Source of the DNA: JAZDGX01 sp043806645
GTDB lineage: Bacteria; Eisenbacteria; RBG-16-71-46; CAIMUX01; WJJG01
Reading direction: 5' to 3'
DNA: 16,239 nucleotides
Assembly: GCA_043806645.1 (NCBI GenBank)
Contig: JAZDGX010000047.1
Span: 1-16,239, forward strand
Shown: in pieces, positions 7,491-14,654 of the stretch
Layout: each line of letters opens with the position of its first letter
Numbering within the stretch: position 1 is the first letter of the stretch
Position numbers and translations under genes: made by a program
The notes under the pieces: generated by a model
Seen by the model: only the letters and a program-made list of their open reading frames with translations
Told to the model about the DNA's origin: nothing
The model's database searches: none

Positions 7491-9128
7491 CTAACGGGTT
7501 TCGCCCTCGCCCGCCTTGTCCGCGGCATCGTCCCCGCGTTTTGGATCGAGTTTCTTCTCGGCGCGCTTGAACGCTTGAGCGAACAGCGTCAGCCCGCCGG
7601 CGGGAGGAGCCACCGCTTTCCGCGCGTCGAGGGCGGCTTGCGGGGCCTCCGCGCCTTCGAGCGTGCGCTTCTGGCTCAGCCGGATGCGACCGCGCTCGTC
7701 GATCTCGATGATCTCGACCTGCAGCTTCTCGCCCAGGCGGAATTTGCGGGCCAGATTGACTTCCCGGCCCAAGCCGGTCTCGGACGCGGGCAACAAACCG
7801 CTCACCCAGGGCCCCAGCGACGGGAGGTCGACGAACACGCCAAAGCGCTTGACGGACCGGACCACGCCCTCCACGGATTCTCCGATGACCGCGCCATGAT
7901 CGGCGCGTTCGCTGCCGCGCTCTTCGTCGCGCAATGCAAGCGAGATGCGCTTGCGGTCGAGCTCGATGCGCGTGATGCGCACCGTCAGCTCCTGACCGGC
8001 CTCGGGAACCTGCTCGACCGGCGCGTCGGCCTGCGGTGCCGCCTCGGTCGCCTCCGCCTCGGCTCCGCGGGGAATGCGGGGCTTGTACTGCGAGACGTGC
8101 AGCAGCCCTTCGATCCCGGGATTCAGCTTGACGAATGCGCCGAACTCGGTGACACGCATCACCTTGCCCGTCACGATGTCCCCTTGGTGGAACAACTCGT
8201 TCGCCTTGGTCCAGGGATCGATCATTGTGGCCCGGATCGAGAGCTTGATGCGCTCCTTGCCGTCCTTGCCCTGGGACACATCGAGCACGCGGACCCGGAC
8301 CTTCTCGCCCGGCCGCAAGACCTCTTCCGGATTCTCGACCCGGTCGTGCGAGATTTCCGAGACGTGCACCAGTCCCTCGACCCCGCCGATATCGACGAAC
8401 GCCCCGAAGGGCTGCACGCGGCGCACGACGCCGTCGAACTCGACGCCCGCCTTGATCTGCGTGTGCAGGTCGCCCAGCTTCTCCCGCCGCTCCTTTTCCA
8501 ACAGGGGCCGGCGCGAGAGGATCACGCGCTTCTTTTCCTCGTCGATCTCCGTCACCTGGAAATCGAGCAGGCGATTCAGGTAGATCTCGGCATTCTCGCA
8601 GCGCCCGATTTCGATCTGCGAAAAGGGGCAGAACGCGCGGCGGCCGTCGATCTGCACCTCGAGGCCGCCGCGGTTGACGGCGGTGACGCGTCCGCGGACC
8701 GGCTCCTGCCTGTCCATCGCCTCGCGCATCTTGCGCAGTACCTCCGTCGCGGGGGGATAGAGCGAGGGGGCGAGGATGATCGCCGGGGCGAGGCGCACGA
8801 TGAAGGCCTGGACCTCATCTCCCTCGGCCACGCCGAGATTCCCAAACTCATCCCGGAGGTGGATCAGATCCAGCGTCCCTTCGACCACGCCCTGCTCGCT
8901 CAAGCTGACCACGGCATGGTCCTCGGTCAAGCGCAGGATCGGGCCCCAGACGCGCTGGCCCAACTTGAAGTCCGAGGCGTCTCCAGAGGGCGCCGCGGGA
9001 TCGGTCGGGGCTGCGGAATCATGCGGGTCCGGCGGCAACGCGGAGCGCTCGTCTCCGGTGTGGGCGGCGCCGCCCGAGCCGGCGGTCTCCCGCGCCATGG
9101 CGTCCTCTTCCCAGGGGTTCCCGTTCAC
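7491..9128 (-). CDS. S1 RNA-binding domain protein (ribosomal protein S1-like), five S1 domains
   Basis: The GTG at 9128 is the best start: GAGGAGG (9136-9142 on this strand) lies 7 bases upstream. The product is 545 residues. An Ala/Pro/acidic leader (1-53) is followed by five OB-fold S1 domains at about 55-111, 143-207, 225-300, 313-401 and 412-487, then a charged tail. Domains 3-5 carry the F-G-(A/V)-F-V and EGL(V/L)HVS signatures (in domain 5, GFGVFVDL-like and SGLLPAS). Domain 2 has AFCPFSQIE and VTEID, seen in bacterial S1-like proteins. Domain 4 contains a ~22-residue Ala/Glu/Pro insertion (about 356-378) between strands. E. coli S1 has six domains and helps load mRNA onto the 30S subunit; whether this is the main S1 or a paralogue cannot be told here. 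It lies downstream of infA on the same strand, which supports a role in translation. Confidence 0.9.
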   Translation of the reverse strand: MNGNPWEEDAMARETAGSGGAAHTGDERSALPPDPHDSAAPTDPAAPSGDASDFKLGQRVWGPILRLTEDHAVVSLSEQGVVEGTLDLIHLRDEFGNLGVAEGDEVQAFIVRLAPAIILAPSLYPPATEVLRKMREAMDRQEPVRGRVTAVNRGGLEVQIDGRRAFCPFSQIEIGRCENAEIYLNRLLDFQVTEIDEEKKRVILSRRPLLEKERREKLGDLHTQIKAGVEFDGVVRRVQPFGAFVDIGGVEGLVHVSEISHDRVENPEEVLRPGEKVRVRVLDVSQGKDGKERIKLSIRATMIDPWTKANELFHQGDIVTGKVMRVTEFGAFVKLNPGIEGLLHVSQYKPRIPRGAEAEATEAAPQADAPVEQVPEAGQELTVRITRIELDRKRISLALRDEERGSERADHGAVIGESVEGVVRSVKRFGVFVDLPSLGPWVSGLLPASETGLGREVNLARKFRLGEKLQVEIIEIDERGRIRLSQKRTLEGAEAPQAALDARKAVAPPAGGLTLFAQAFKRAEKKLDPKRGDDAADKAGEGETR

Positions 9129-9176
9129 GCTTGATCCTCCTCGATGTGAATCTCCGGCTGGCTGGTACCGAACTTT

Positions 9177-9222
9177 CCGCGGCTGCGCGCGGCTTTGCAT
9201 CCGGGTTTTCCCTGCATCAAAG
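9177..9222 (-). promoter_or_regulatory. Two adjacent hairpins in the infA-S1 spacer
   Basis: Within the 156-bp gap between infA and the S1 gene, CCGCG (9177-9181) pairs with CGCGG (9188-9192). Immediately next to it CTTTG (9193-9197) can pair with CAAAG (9218-9222), enclosing a GGG/CCC stem that reads GGG-AAAA-CCC on the coding strand. They end 34 bases before the S1 ribosome binding site. A leader element for S1 regulation is possible by analogy with autogenously controlled rpsA; that link is inference. Confidence 0.35.
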
Positions 9223-9284
9223 CGCTGGCCACGGCGGGGGAGGGCAAGGAGCGTGGAATCCGTGCAGGGTAGGGATGAAGCCGG

Positions 9285-9581
9285 TTACTTGTAGCGATAG
9301 ACGATCCGCCCACGATCGAGGTCATAGATCGACAACTCGACGATCACCCGATCTCCGGGAAGGATGCGGATGAAATGCTTGCGCATCTTCCCGCCGATAT
9401 GGGCGAGGATTTCGCGGCCATCCTCCAGCGCGACGCGGAACGTGGTATTGGGCAACGCCAGCTTGACGGTGCCCTCCACCTCGACTGCGTCACTGCGCGG
9501 TTTCCGCAGCGGCTGGCCCTCGGTGGGCCCTTTGCCGCGGTCGCCGCTGCCGTGCGTCCTGCCCTTCGGGTTTCTTGCCAT
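9285..9581 (-). CDS. infA: Translation initiation factor IF-1 with N-terminal extension
   Basis: Residues from about 34 to 98 match IF-1 closely: VEVEGTVKLALPNTTFRV, the AHIGGKMRKHFIRILPGD core and the RGRIVYRYK end. IF-1 is a small OB-fold protein that binds the 30S A site and, with IF2 and IF3, controls initiation. Typical IF-1 is about 72 residues; this one is 98, with ~27 extra basic, Gly/Pro-rich residues at the N-terminus (MARNPKGRTHGSGDRGKG, then PTEGQPLRKPRSD). The ATG at 9581 is well supported by a GGGGAGGGG run ending 2 bases before it. No Met or strong start lies nearer to the conserved core. It leads a minus-strand pair with the S1 gene and diverges from lepB. Confidence 0.96.
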   Translation of the reverse strand: MARNPKGRTHGSGDRGKGPTEGQPLRKPRSDAVEVEGTVKLALPNTTFRVALEDGREILAHIGGKMRKHFIRILPGDRVIVELSIYDLDRGRIVYRYK

Positions 9582-9602
9582 TTCCCCTCCCCGGCCACCC
9601 TT

Positions 9603-9617
9603 GCGTCCGGCGGACGC
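9603..9617 (-). promoter_or_regulatory. Hairpin in the infA leader, just upstream of its ribosome binding site
   Basis: GCGTCC-GCC-GGACGC is a perfect 6-bp stem with a 3-base loop, ending 21 bases before the infA ATG and next to the GGGGAGGGG site. It lies within the ~100-base leader expected from the promoter at 9690-9718. A role in setting infA translation is possible but unproven. Confidence 0.35.
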
Positions 9618-9689
9618 CGTCAGTCGCGGGCCGGGTCACGATGACACTCCCCCCGGCAACCATGCTCCGAGGAGAAAACAACGACAACC

Positions 9690-9718
9690 AGTATCCAGGA
9701 CGGCATGGACGTTGGCAA
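9690..9718 (-). promoter_or_regulatory. Probable infA promoter
   Basis: Read on the minus strand, TTGCCA (9713-9718) and GATACT (9690-9695) are separated by exactly 17 bases. The -35 matches TTGACA at five of six positions and the -10 matches TATAAT at four. Transcription would begin near 9683, leaving a ~100-base leader before infA. This is the best sigma-70-like match I found in the window. Confidence 0.5.
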
Positions 9719-9797
9719 GCCCATTGTGCCCCGGCCCGGGCGTGCAGGGGTCGAAAAGAGAGGCTTCCCGGGGGTGTCCCTGCGGCGAGAAGTCGGA

Positions 9798-9803
9798 TAT
9801 AGT
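9798..9803 (+). promoter_or_regulatory. Possible -10 element of lepB
   Basis: TATAGT at 9798-9803 (in GGATATAGTG) lies about 70 bases before the lepB ATG and matches TATAAT at five of six positions. No -35 is apparent at 16-18 bp. The element is back to back with the infA promoter about 100 bp away. Confidence 0.35.
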
Positions 9804-9871
9804 GCCGGCGGGTCCGGCGGCCGCCCCGGACCCCTCGCCGGGGAGTCGGGTAGTAGGCGACGGAGGTGTGG

Positions 9872-10522
9872 ATGACCGCGAGACAGAACGATGAGGAGAA
9901 GACCGGGTACCGGTTCCCTCGCAGCCGCGAGGAGTGGCTGGCCGAGGGGATGGCCTGGCTCAAGTCGATTGTGATCGTGCTCGCCATTTTCCTGCCGCTC
10001 AATACCTTCGTCGTGCAGGGATTCCGGATCCCCTCGGGGTCCATGGAAGACACGTTGCTCATCGGGGATTTTCTCTTTGCGGACAAGCTGACCTTCGGTC
10101 CGCGGGTCCCCTTTGCGGATGACAAGCGTCTCCCGGGTTTGCGCGACCCCAAACCGGGCGACATCATCATCTTCAAGAGTCCCCAGTCGGGCGAGAATCT
10201 GATCAAGCGATTGGTGGCGGTCGAGGGGCAGACCGTGGAGATGCGGCACAAGCAGCTTTTCATCGACGGGGTCGCGGTCGACGAACCGTTCACCAAACAC
10301 GTGCGTCGCAGTTTCGACCCGCGCTACGACAACTTCGGGCCGACGGTGGTCCCGCCGGGTCAGCTATTTTTCCTGGGCGACAATCGGGATGCCAGCCAGG
10401 ACAGCCGCGTCTTCGGCATGGTTCCGATGGCGAATGTCGTTGCCAAGGCCGATGTGCTCTACTTCTCCTTCGACGTGCAGAAGAAGCTTCCGCGAATCGG
10501 ACGGATCGGGAGGCTGCTCTGA
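9872..10522 (+). CDS. lepB: Signal peptidase I
   Basis: The ATG at 9872 follows GGAGG (9862-9866) by 5 bases and is preferred to the in-frame GTG at 9866, which overlaps that site; the product is 216 residues. A single N-terminal membrane segment (about 32-48, SIVIVLAIFLPLNTFVV) anchors the enzyme with its active site outside the cytoplasmic membrane. The catalytic serine is S57 in RIPSGSMEDTL and the general-base lysine is K112 in NLIKRLVA. The conserved GDNRDASQDSR box is at 169-179. The enzyme removes signal peptides from Sec and Tat substrates, which would include the exported protein encoded at 2724-5159. The size fits short signal peptidases with one transmembrane helix. The GYD-domain gene follows after 54 bp on the same strand and may be cotranscribed. 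Confidence 0.97.
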   Translation: MTARQNDEEKTGYRFPRSREEWLAEGMAWLKSIVIVLAIFLPLNTFVVQGFRIPSGSMEDTLLIGDFLFADKLTFGPRVPFADDKRLPGLRDPKPGDIIIFKSPQSGENLIKRLVAVEGQTVEMRHKQLFIDGVAVDEPFTKHVRRSFDPRYDNFGPTVVPPGQLFFLGDNRDASQDSRVFGMVPMANVVAKADVLYFSFDVQKKLPRIGRIGRLL

Positions 10523-10576
10523 AAGCCGCCGGGGAGACGCGCTGGTTGAAGGCCGATGGTGACCGCAGGAGGCAGC

Positions 10577-10876
10577 ATGGCGACCTATGTGCTCCTGACC
10601 AAGCTGGCGCCTGAAGTCGCGGGAGACACGAAGCATCGCGAGGCGATCGGGCGCAAGTGGAAGAAGACGATCGCCGAGAAGTGTCCCGACGTGCATTTCA
10701 TCTGTCACTATGCCCTGCTCGGTCCCTACGACTTCATCGACATTTACGAGGCGCCCGACGAAGAAGTCGCGACCAAGGTCTCGGTCATCACCCGGGGGCT
10801 GGGCGCGACCAGCGTGGAGAGTTGGACCGCCATCGAATACAACCGCTTTCTCGACTTGATGGACGAGATCAGCTGA
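10577..10876 (+). CDS. GYD-domain protein
   Basis: The ATG at 10577 has AGGAGG (10567-10572) four bases upstream and gives 99 residues. The sequence matches the small GYD family, named for the G-x-Y-D motif: here LLGPYDFIDIYEAPDEE with G49, Y51 and D52, preceded by the MATYVLLTKL strand and followed by a short helix and the ATSVESWTAIEY strand. The family has a ferredoxin-like/dimeric alpha-beta barrel-type fold and is found in many bacteria and archaea; its biochemical role is not established. There is no signal peptide, so it is cytoplasmic. It follows lepB by 54 bp and converges with the flippase gene, whose stop is 27 bp away. Confidence 0.85.
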   Translation: MATYVLLTKLAPEVAGDTKHREAIGRKWKKTIAEKCPDVHFICHYALLGPYDFIDIYEAPDEEVATKVSVITRGLGATSVESWTAIEYNRFLDLMDEIS

Positions 10877-10903
10877 GCATGCCGCTCCGCGGGCTCTTTG
10901 GAC

Positions 10904-12376
10904 TCAACGCTGGCGCAGGACGTCGCGAGCGACATCGAACCATTCCCTGGCCCGCGCCAACCGGGTCGTTTCCCCCAGAATCAGGTATGCCGCCGCGTAG
11001 ACGAATCCCATTCCGAGGAACTGGGCGAGAGCCGTTTCCGCGCGCAGCAGCCATCCGGCCAGAAGGGCGGGCACGGCTGCGACCAGCGAGAGGATCATGA
11101 TCTTCCCGAGGGTCGGCCAGGGGAAGTACTCCCGCTGGCGCCAGCCCAGGGTCCGGCTGACATCGACGATCGCGTAGCCCGCGGCGAAGTAGGCGGAGAG
11201 AACGCTGGCGATCGCCGGTCCGAGGAATCCGATCCACTCGATCCGGATCAAGACCAACGCCGCGGCCAGGCTGATCACGAACGAACCGGCGGAGGCGATG
11301 AAGATCTGGCGGGTCCGGCCCAGGGCACGCTGGAAGCCGCTGTGAAATGCGATGCGAATGGGGAAAAGAAACAGGAACACCCGGAAAGGCGCCGCGCTTC
11401 CGGCGTATTCCTCGGAGAAGAGCAGCACCATGAAGGGGTGCGCGGCAATCAGGAGGAATGCGAAGACCGGATAGAAGAGCGTCGCCACCCGCCGCGCCGC
11501 ACCGTGCCAGATGCGCTGCACCTCGCCGATATCCCCCGCCGCGCGGGCGCGCACGATGGCGGGCACGAGCACCGCGGTGACCGACAGCGTGACGATGTTG
11601 ATCAGCGGGATGTCGTAGGAGCCATTCGCGTAGATGGCGAATTGCTCGGTCGAGAAGTGACTGGAGACGATGAGCTTGTCCATCTGGCGGCTCAGCAGCC
11701 CGACCATCACGGCCGCCCCCATGGGGAGCGAGAAGATGAGCTGCTCCCGCAGTTCCCCCCAGTTCCAGTGGATCGAGAGGTCGTGGTAGATGCGCAGGAA
11801 GATGAGCGCCGCCGCCACCCAGCGCGCCAGGGCGAACAGGGTAAGATAGAAGAAGACCTGGGCCAGGGAGGCGCCGCCCAGGAATGCAACCAGCGTCACG
11901 GTGGCCTGCAGCACGTTCGAGGCCGCGGTCACGACTCCGGCCCGGCCCGCCCGTCCCACCGCCACCAGGGTGTTTTCGGTCAGTTCGAAGGGCAACGCGA
12001 AGGCCGGGAAGAGCGCGAAGGCACGCAGCGGCGTGATGAGCGCGTCGTTTCCGAAGAGGCGGCTGATCGGCCCGGCGAAGGACAGCAGGACCAGGCTGCT
12101 CAGCACGCCCGAGACGAGCAGCGCGATGCCGTTTTGGGCGACGTACGTCTTGCGACCCCGGCGATCCATCTGCGCGCAGAAATAGGAGGCGCTCTGCGTC
12201 AAGCCGAGTTGCATGATCGGGGCGAGGAGAAAGAAGACCAGCCAGGCCTGGCGGTAGGTCCCATAGTCTTCGCGGGAGAGCAGGCGGGAGAGGACCATGA
12301 CGGTGGCCAGCCCGGCCGCCGCCGCAACGCCGCGTCCCAGCGAGACGCCGCCCGCTTGCGTGGTCAAGCGCGCCAT
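10904..12376 (-). CDS. Polysaccharide flippase, Wzx/MOP superfamily
   Basis: The ATG at 12376 has AGGCGG (12383-12388) 6 bases upstream; the product is 490 residues. It is strongly hydrophobic, with roughly 12-14 membrane segments. The N-terminus has the family pattern: GGVSLGRGVAAAAGLATV leading to a first helix, then SRLLSREDYGTYRQAW. This R-x-(L/Y)-x-x-E-x-(Y/F)-G-x-Y motif is typical of oligosaccharide exporters related to Wzx and RfbX. Later segments include an RQMDKLIVSSHFSTEQFAIY loop and a long C-terminal set of helices. Such proteins flip undecaprenyl-linked saccharide units across the inner membrane for O-antigen, capsule or exopolysaccharide. The exact polymer is unknown. It diverges from the GT-B-like gene at 12651, which suggests a shared pathway. 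Confidence 0.9.
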   Translation of the reverse strand: MARLTTQAGGVSLGRGVAAAAGLATVMVLSRLLSREDYGTYRQAWLVFFLLAPIMQLGLTQSASYFCAQMDRRGRKTYVAQNGIALLVSGVLSSLVLLSFAGPISRLFGNDALITPLRAFALFPAFALPFELTENTLVAVGRAGRAGVVTAASNVLQATVTLVAFLGGASLAQVFFYLTLFALARWVAAALIFLRIYHDLSIHWNWGELREQLIFSLPMGAAVMVGLLSRQMDKLIVSSHFSTEQFAIYANGSYDIPLINIVTLSVTAVLVPAIVRARAAGDIGEVQRIWHGAARRVATLFYPVFAFLLIAAHPFMVLLFSEEYAGSAAPFRVFLFLFPIRIAFHSGFQRALGRTRQIFIASAGSFVISLAAALVLIRIEWIGFLGPAIASVLSAYFAAGYAIVDVSRTLGWRQREYFPWPTLGKIMILSLVAAVPALLAGWLLRAETALAQFLGMGFVYAAAYLILGETTRLARAREWFDVARDVLRQR

Positions 12377-12489
12377 GGAGTGCCGCCTGCCTGTCGGGAC
12401 GCGACGCGCCGGTCGCCACAGTCCGCTTCTGAGATCGATTGCGCCATGAGTGGCCGGAATCTATCACAGCGTTGGGGGGCCGCAAAGCA

Positions 12490-12557
12490 CTGGAGCGAGC
12501 GACAGCCTGGGAGCAAGTGCACACTGGGAGCAAGCGCGGACTGGCGGAGGACCGGTG
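12490..12557. repeat. Degenerate 17-bp tandem repeat, four copies
   Basis: Four successive 17-base units start with CTGG at 12490, 12507, 12524 and 12541. Units 2 and 3 are the closest pair, both beginning CTGGGAGCAAG and matching at 14 of 17 positions; units 1 and 4 are diverged. The array sits in the 274-bp gap between the divergent flippase and GT-B-like genes, where promoters for both must lie. Whether it binds a regulator is not known. Confidence 0.45.
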
Positions 12558-12650
12558 GGGAGCGTAGAGTAGGACGGCGCTCTGAGCGCGCGAGGGGTCG
12601 CCGTCGCGATCGCTGTGGGAAACCGGGACCGCCAGCACAGGTGATGTCCG

Positions 12651-14627
12651 ATGGAGTCGTCGAAAGAGCAGGCACGGATGCCGGATGATTCTCCACGATG
12701 GCGCACCGCATCGCGGGATGCCCTCGGATCGGCAGATCTGATCCTGATCCACCCCGCCATCGAGGCAGACGCGGCGCGCATCCATCTGGGCGCCCTCTGG
12801 CCGGACGGCGATATGCGCCGGCCTCCCGAAGGCTATGCGGAGATCAGCTCCGTCCTCTTCGACCTGCGTGCGTTCTGTCGCAGCGAGCTGGTCGGCCGCG
12901 TGCCCCAGCCCGACCCGCACCTGCCGGGGCGCATCCGCGAGTGGATGGACGGCATTGCGGAAAGCTGGAATCTCGCCGATGTGCTCGCCGTGCGGGATCT
13001 CGACTTCTGGTCCTTCCTGCGCGGCCGGACGATCACATGGTTGCACCGTCGCATGGTCGAGCGCCGCCTGATCGAGCATCTGGCGGACGGCGGCGAGTTG
13101 AGCGTTCTGGCAGCGGGGCTGTCGAACCACCAGCGAGCGCTGCTGCGGGCGATCCCGATCGAACGCGCGAAGGCGATTCATGCGGAGATCGCCCTGCTCC
13201 GGCCGCCCGTCGCGGAGCCGGAAGAGACGATTGTCGAGATGCGCCTGCGCAAGCTGTTCGGACTCTTCCAGGACGGGTGGCACGGGATGCGGCTGCTGCT
13301 CGAGGACATGTTCGTGCACCGGCCGAAGACGCTGCTGGTCGGCGATTCCCGCAACTGGAAGCGGGGCCGGATCGATGACGGGCTGCGCGGACGCAGCGAC
13401 GTTCACCTGCAGGGCGTCTGGCGGGAGGGGCGGCGGCAGGGACGGCGATTCTACTACCGGACCGATCGCTATGATCCCGACGTCGGCGCGATGACGACCG
13501 GGCGGTTGGCCCCCACCTACTTGCGCCATTTTCTCTTCCTGCTCGCCCAGACCAGCCGCGGCTACTGGGAGGTGCGCCGCATTCAGAGGCAATGGCGCGC
13601 GTTGCGGGAAAAGCCCTCCTTTCAGGAGGCCTTCGTGTTCGAAGGGGTGTCGATCGGGGAGGTGGTCCTAGGCTGGATGGACCAGGCGATCGCCGAGCAG
13701 TTGCCCCGCGACGTGCGCACCACGCGTCGCGAGACGCATTTTCTGAAGGGCACCCGCCCCGCGGCGATCCTGATCGCGCAGCAACCCGATGACAGCCGCG
13801 CGCTGGTCGCCGCCGCCCGACGCCTGCACATTCCCACAGCAGGGATTCAGTTGCGGCCATTCTCGGACTGGGATCACGCCTACCTTCTCACCCGGCGGGG
13901 GAAGCCGGGGACGGCCTGCCTGGTGGATCGGCTTTGCGTGTTCAGCCGGGAAGCGAAGGCCTTTCTGGTCGAGCAGGGCGCCCATGACCCTTCGGCCGGG
14001 GCCGTCACGGGCGACCCGCGGCGAGATTGGCTGGAGGAGCGTCACATCTCCCAGTCGATCGTGAACGAGGAGATTCGCAGGCGATGGGGGGTGGAGACCG
14101 GCCAACGGGTCGTGGCCGTGGCGTGCCGGTCCAGTCAGTGTCCGGAAGTGCTCGATTGGCTGGCCAAGGCGCTGGAGGGGCGGGACGACGCCTTCGTGCT
14201 CGTTCATCCGGTGACGGAGGGGCCCGGCGAGCGCGCGATCTACGAGCGTCTTTCCGGGTCGCGCGGGCTGCGCTGGCTGCATCTCACCGCGGGCGATCCG
14301 TTTGCCGATTGGCTGCAGGCGGTCGATCTGCTTGTCGCCACGAGTTGGCCGGAGACCTCGGATGCGATCCTCAATCGCACCCCCGTCGCGTTCGTCGAGT
14401 GCGGCGAATTCGCGGGCTTCGGCGGGCCGGATCCGGGCGAGTTGATCCGGCGGGTCGCGTCGGCCGGCGAACTGCGTGAGATCGTGCAAAGCGTTCTCGC
14501 GCGGCCGGAGCGCATGGCTGCCGGCGATCGTTGGCATGCCTTTGTCGAATCCGTTTACGGGATCCCCGATCGGGGTGCGGCCCAGAGGATTGCCGAAAAC
14601 GTTCAAGCGCTGATCGACGGGCGCTAG
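12651..14627 (+). CDS. GT-B-like polysaccharide/glycerophosphotransferase-type protein with unassigned N-terminal domain
   Basis: The ATG at 12651 has AGGTGA (12639-12644) 6 bases upstream; an in-frame ATG at 12678 is an alternative. The product is 658 residues with no signal peptide or membrane segment, so it is cytoplasmic. The first ~220 residues are mostly helical and unrecognised. From about residue 225 (KTLLVGDSRNWKRGRID) the sequence reads as two Rossmann-like halves. The clearest signature is DRLCVFSREAKAFLVEQG, then VTGDPRRDWL (about 426-460). It resembles the 'VTGNPRFD' region of CDP-glycerol glycerophosphotransferase, capsule synthesis and UDP-GlcNAc 2-epimerase-like GT-B proteins. 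A later ADWLQAVDLLVATSW and an ILNRTPVAFVEC strand fit the donor-side domain. The specific reaction is unknown. Divergent placement beside the flippase supports a role in surface polysaccharide. Confidence 0.8.
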   Translation: MESSKEQARMPDDSPRWRTASRDALGSADLILIHPAIEADAARIHLGALWPDGDMRRPPEGYAEISSVLFDLRAFCRSELVGRVPQPDPHLPGRIREWMDGIAESWNLADVLAVRDLDFWSFLRGRTITWLHRRMVERRLIEHLADGGELSVLAAGLSNHQRALLRAIPIERAKAIHAEIALLRPPVAEPEETIVEMRLRKLFGLFQDGWHGMRLLLEDMFVHRPKTLLVGDSRNWKRGRIDDGLRGRSDVHLQGVWREGRRQGRRFYYRTDRYDPDVGAMTTGRLAPTYLRHFLFLLAQTSRGYWEVRRIQRQWRALREKPSFQEAFVFEGVSIGEVVLGWMDQAIAEQLPRDVRTTRRETHFLKGTRPAAILIAQQPDDSRALVAAARRLHIPTAGIQLRPFSDWDHAYLLTRRGKPGTACLVDRLCVFSREAKAFLVEQGAHDPSAGAVTGDPRRDWLEERHISQSIVNEEIRRRWGVETGQRVVAVACRSSQCPEVLDWLAKALEGRDDAFVLVHPVTEGPGERAIYERLSGSRGLRWLHLTAGDPFADWLQAVDLLVATSWPETSDAILNRTPVAFVECGEFAGFGGPDPGELIRRVASAGELREIVQSVLARPERMAAGDRWHAFVESVYGIPDRGAAQRIAENVQALIDGR

Positions 14628-14654
14628 GACAGAACCTCTCCCCGGGGCAGTCTT

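Noticed and set aside
7575..9134. A 519-codon plus-strand frame
   Set aside because: It is antisense to the S1-domain protein, whose repeated S1 signatures identify the real coding strand.
12377..12650. Flippase promoter on the minus strand near 12459-12466
   Set aside because: TAGATT/GATAGA is a poor -10 and no -35 lies at a proper distance, so I did not list it.
10898..12688. A 596-codon plus-strand frame rich in Glu, Gly, Arg and Gln
   Set aside because: It is exactly antisense to the flippase, whose membrane topology and family motifs are clear. The composition reflects reversed hydrophobic codons.
10869..13592. A 907-codon open frame on the minus strand
   Set aside because: It overlaps the well-supported flippase in another frame and runs antisense through the gene at 12651. 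The translation is rich in Arg/Pro/Ala with no domain, as expected for frames in GC-rich DNA.
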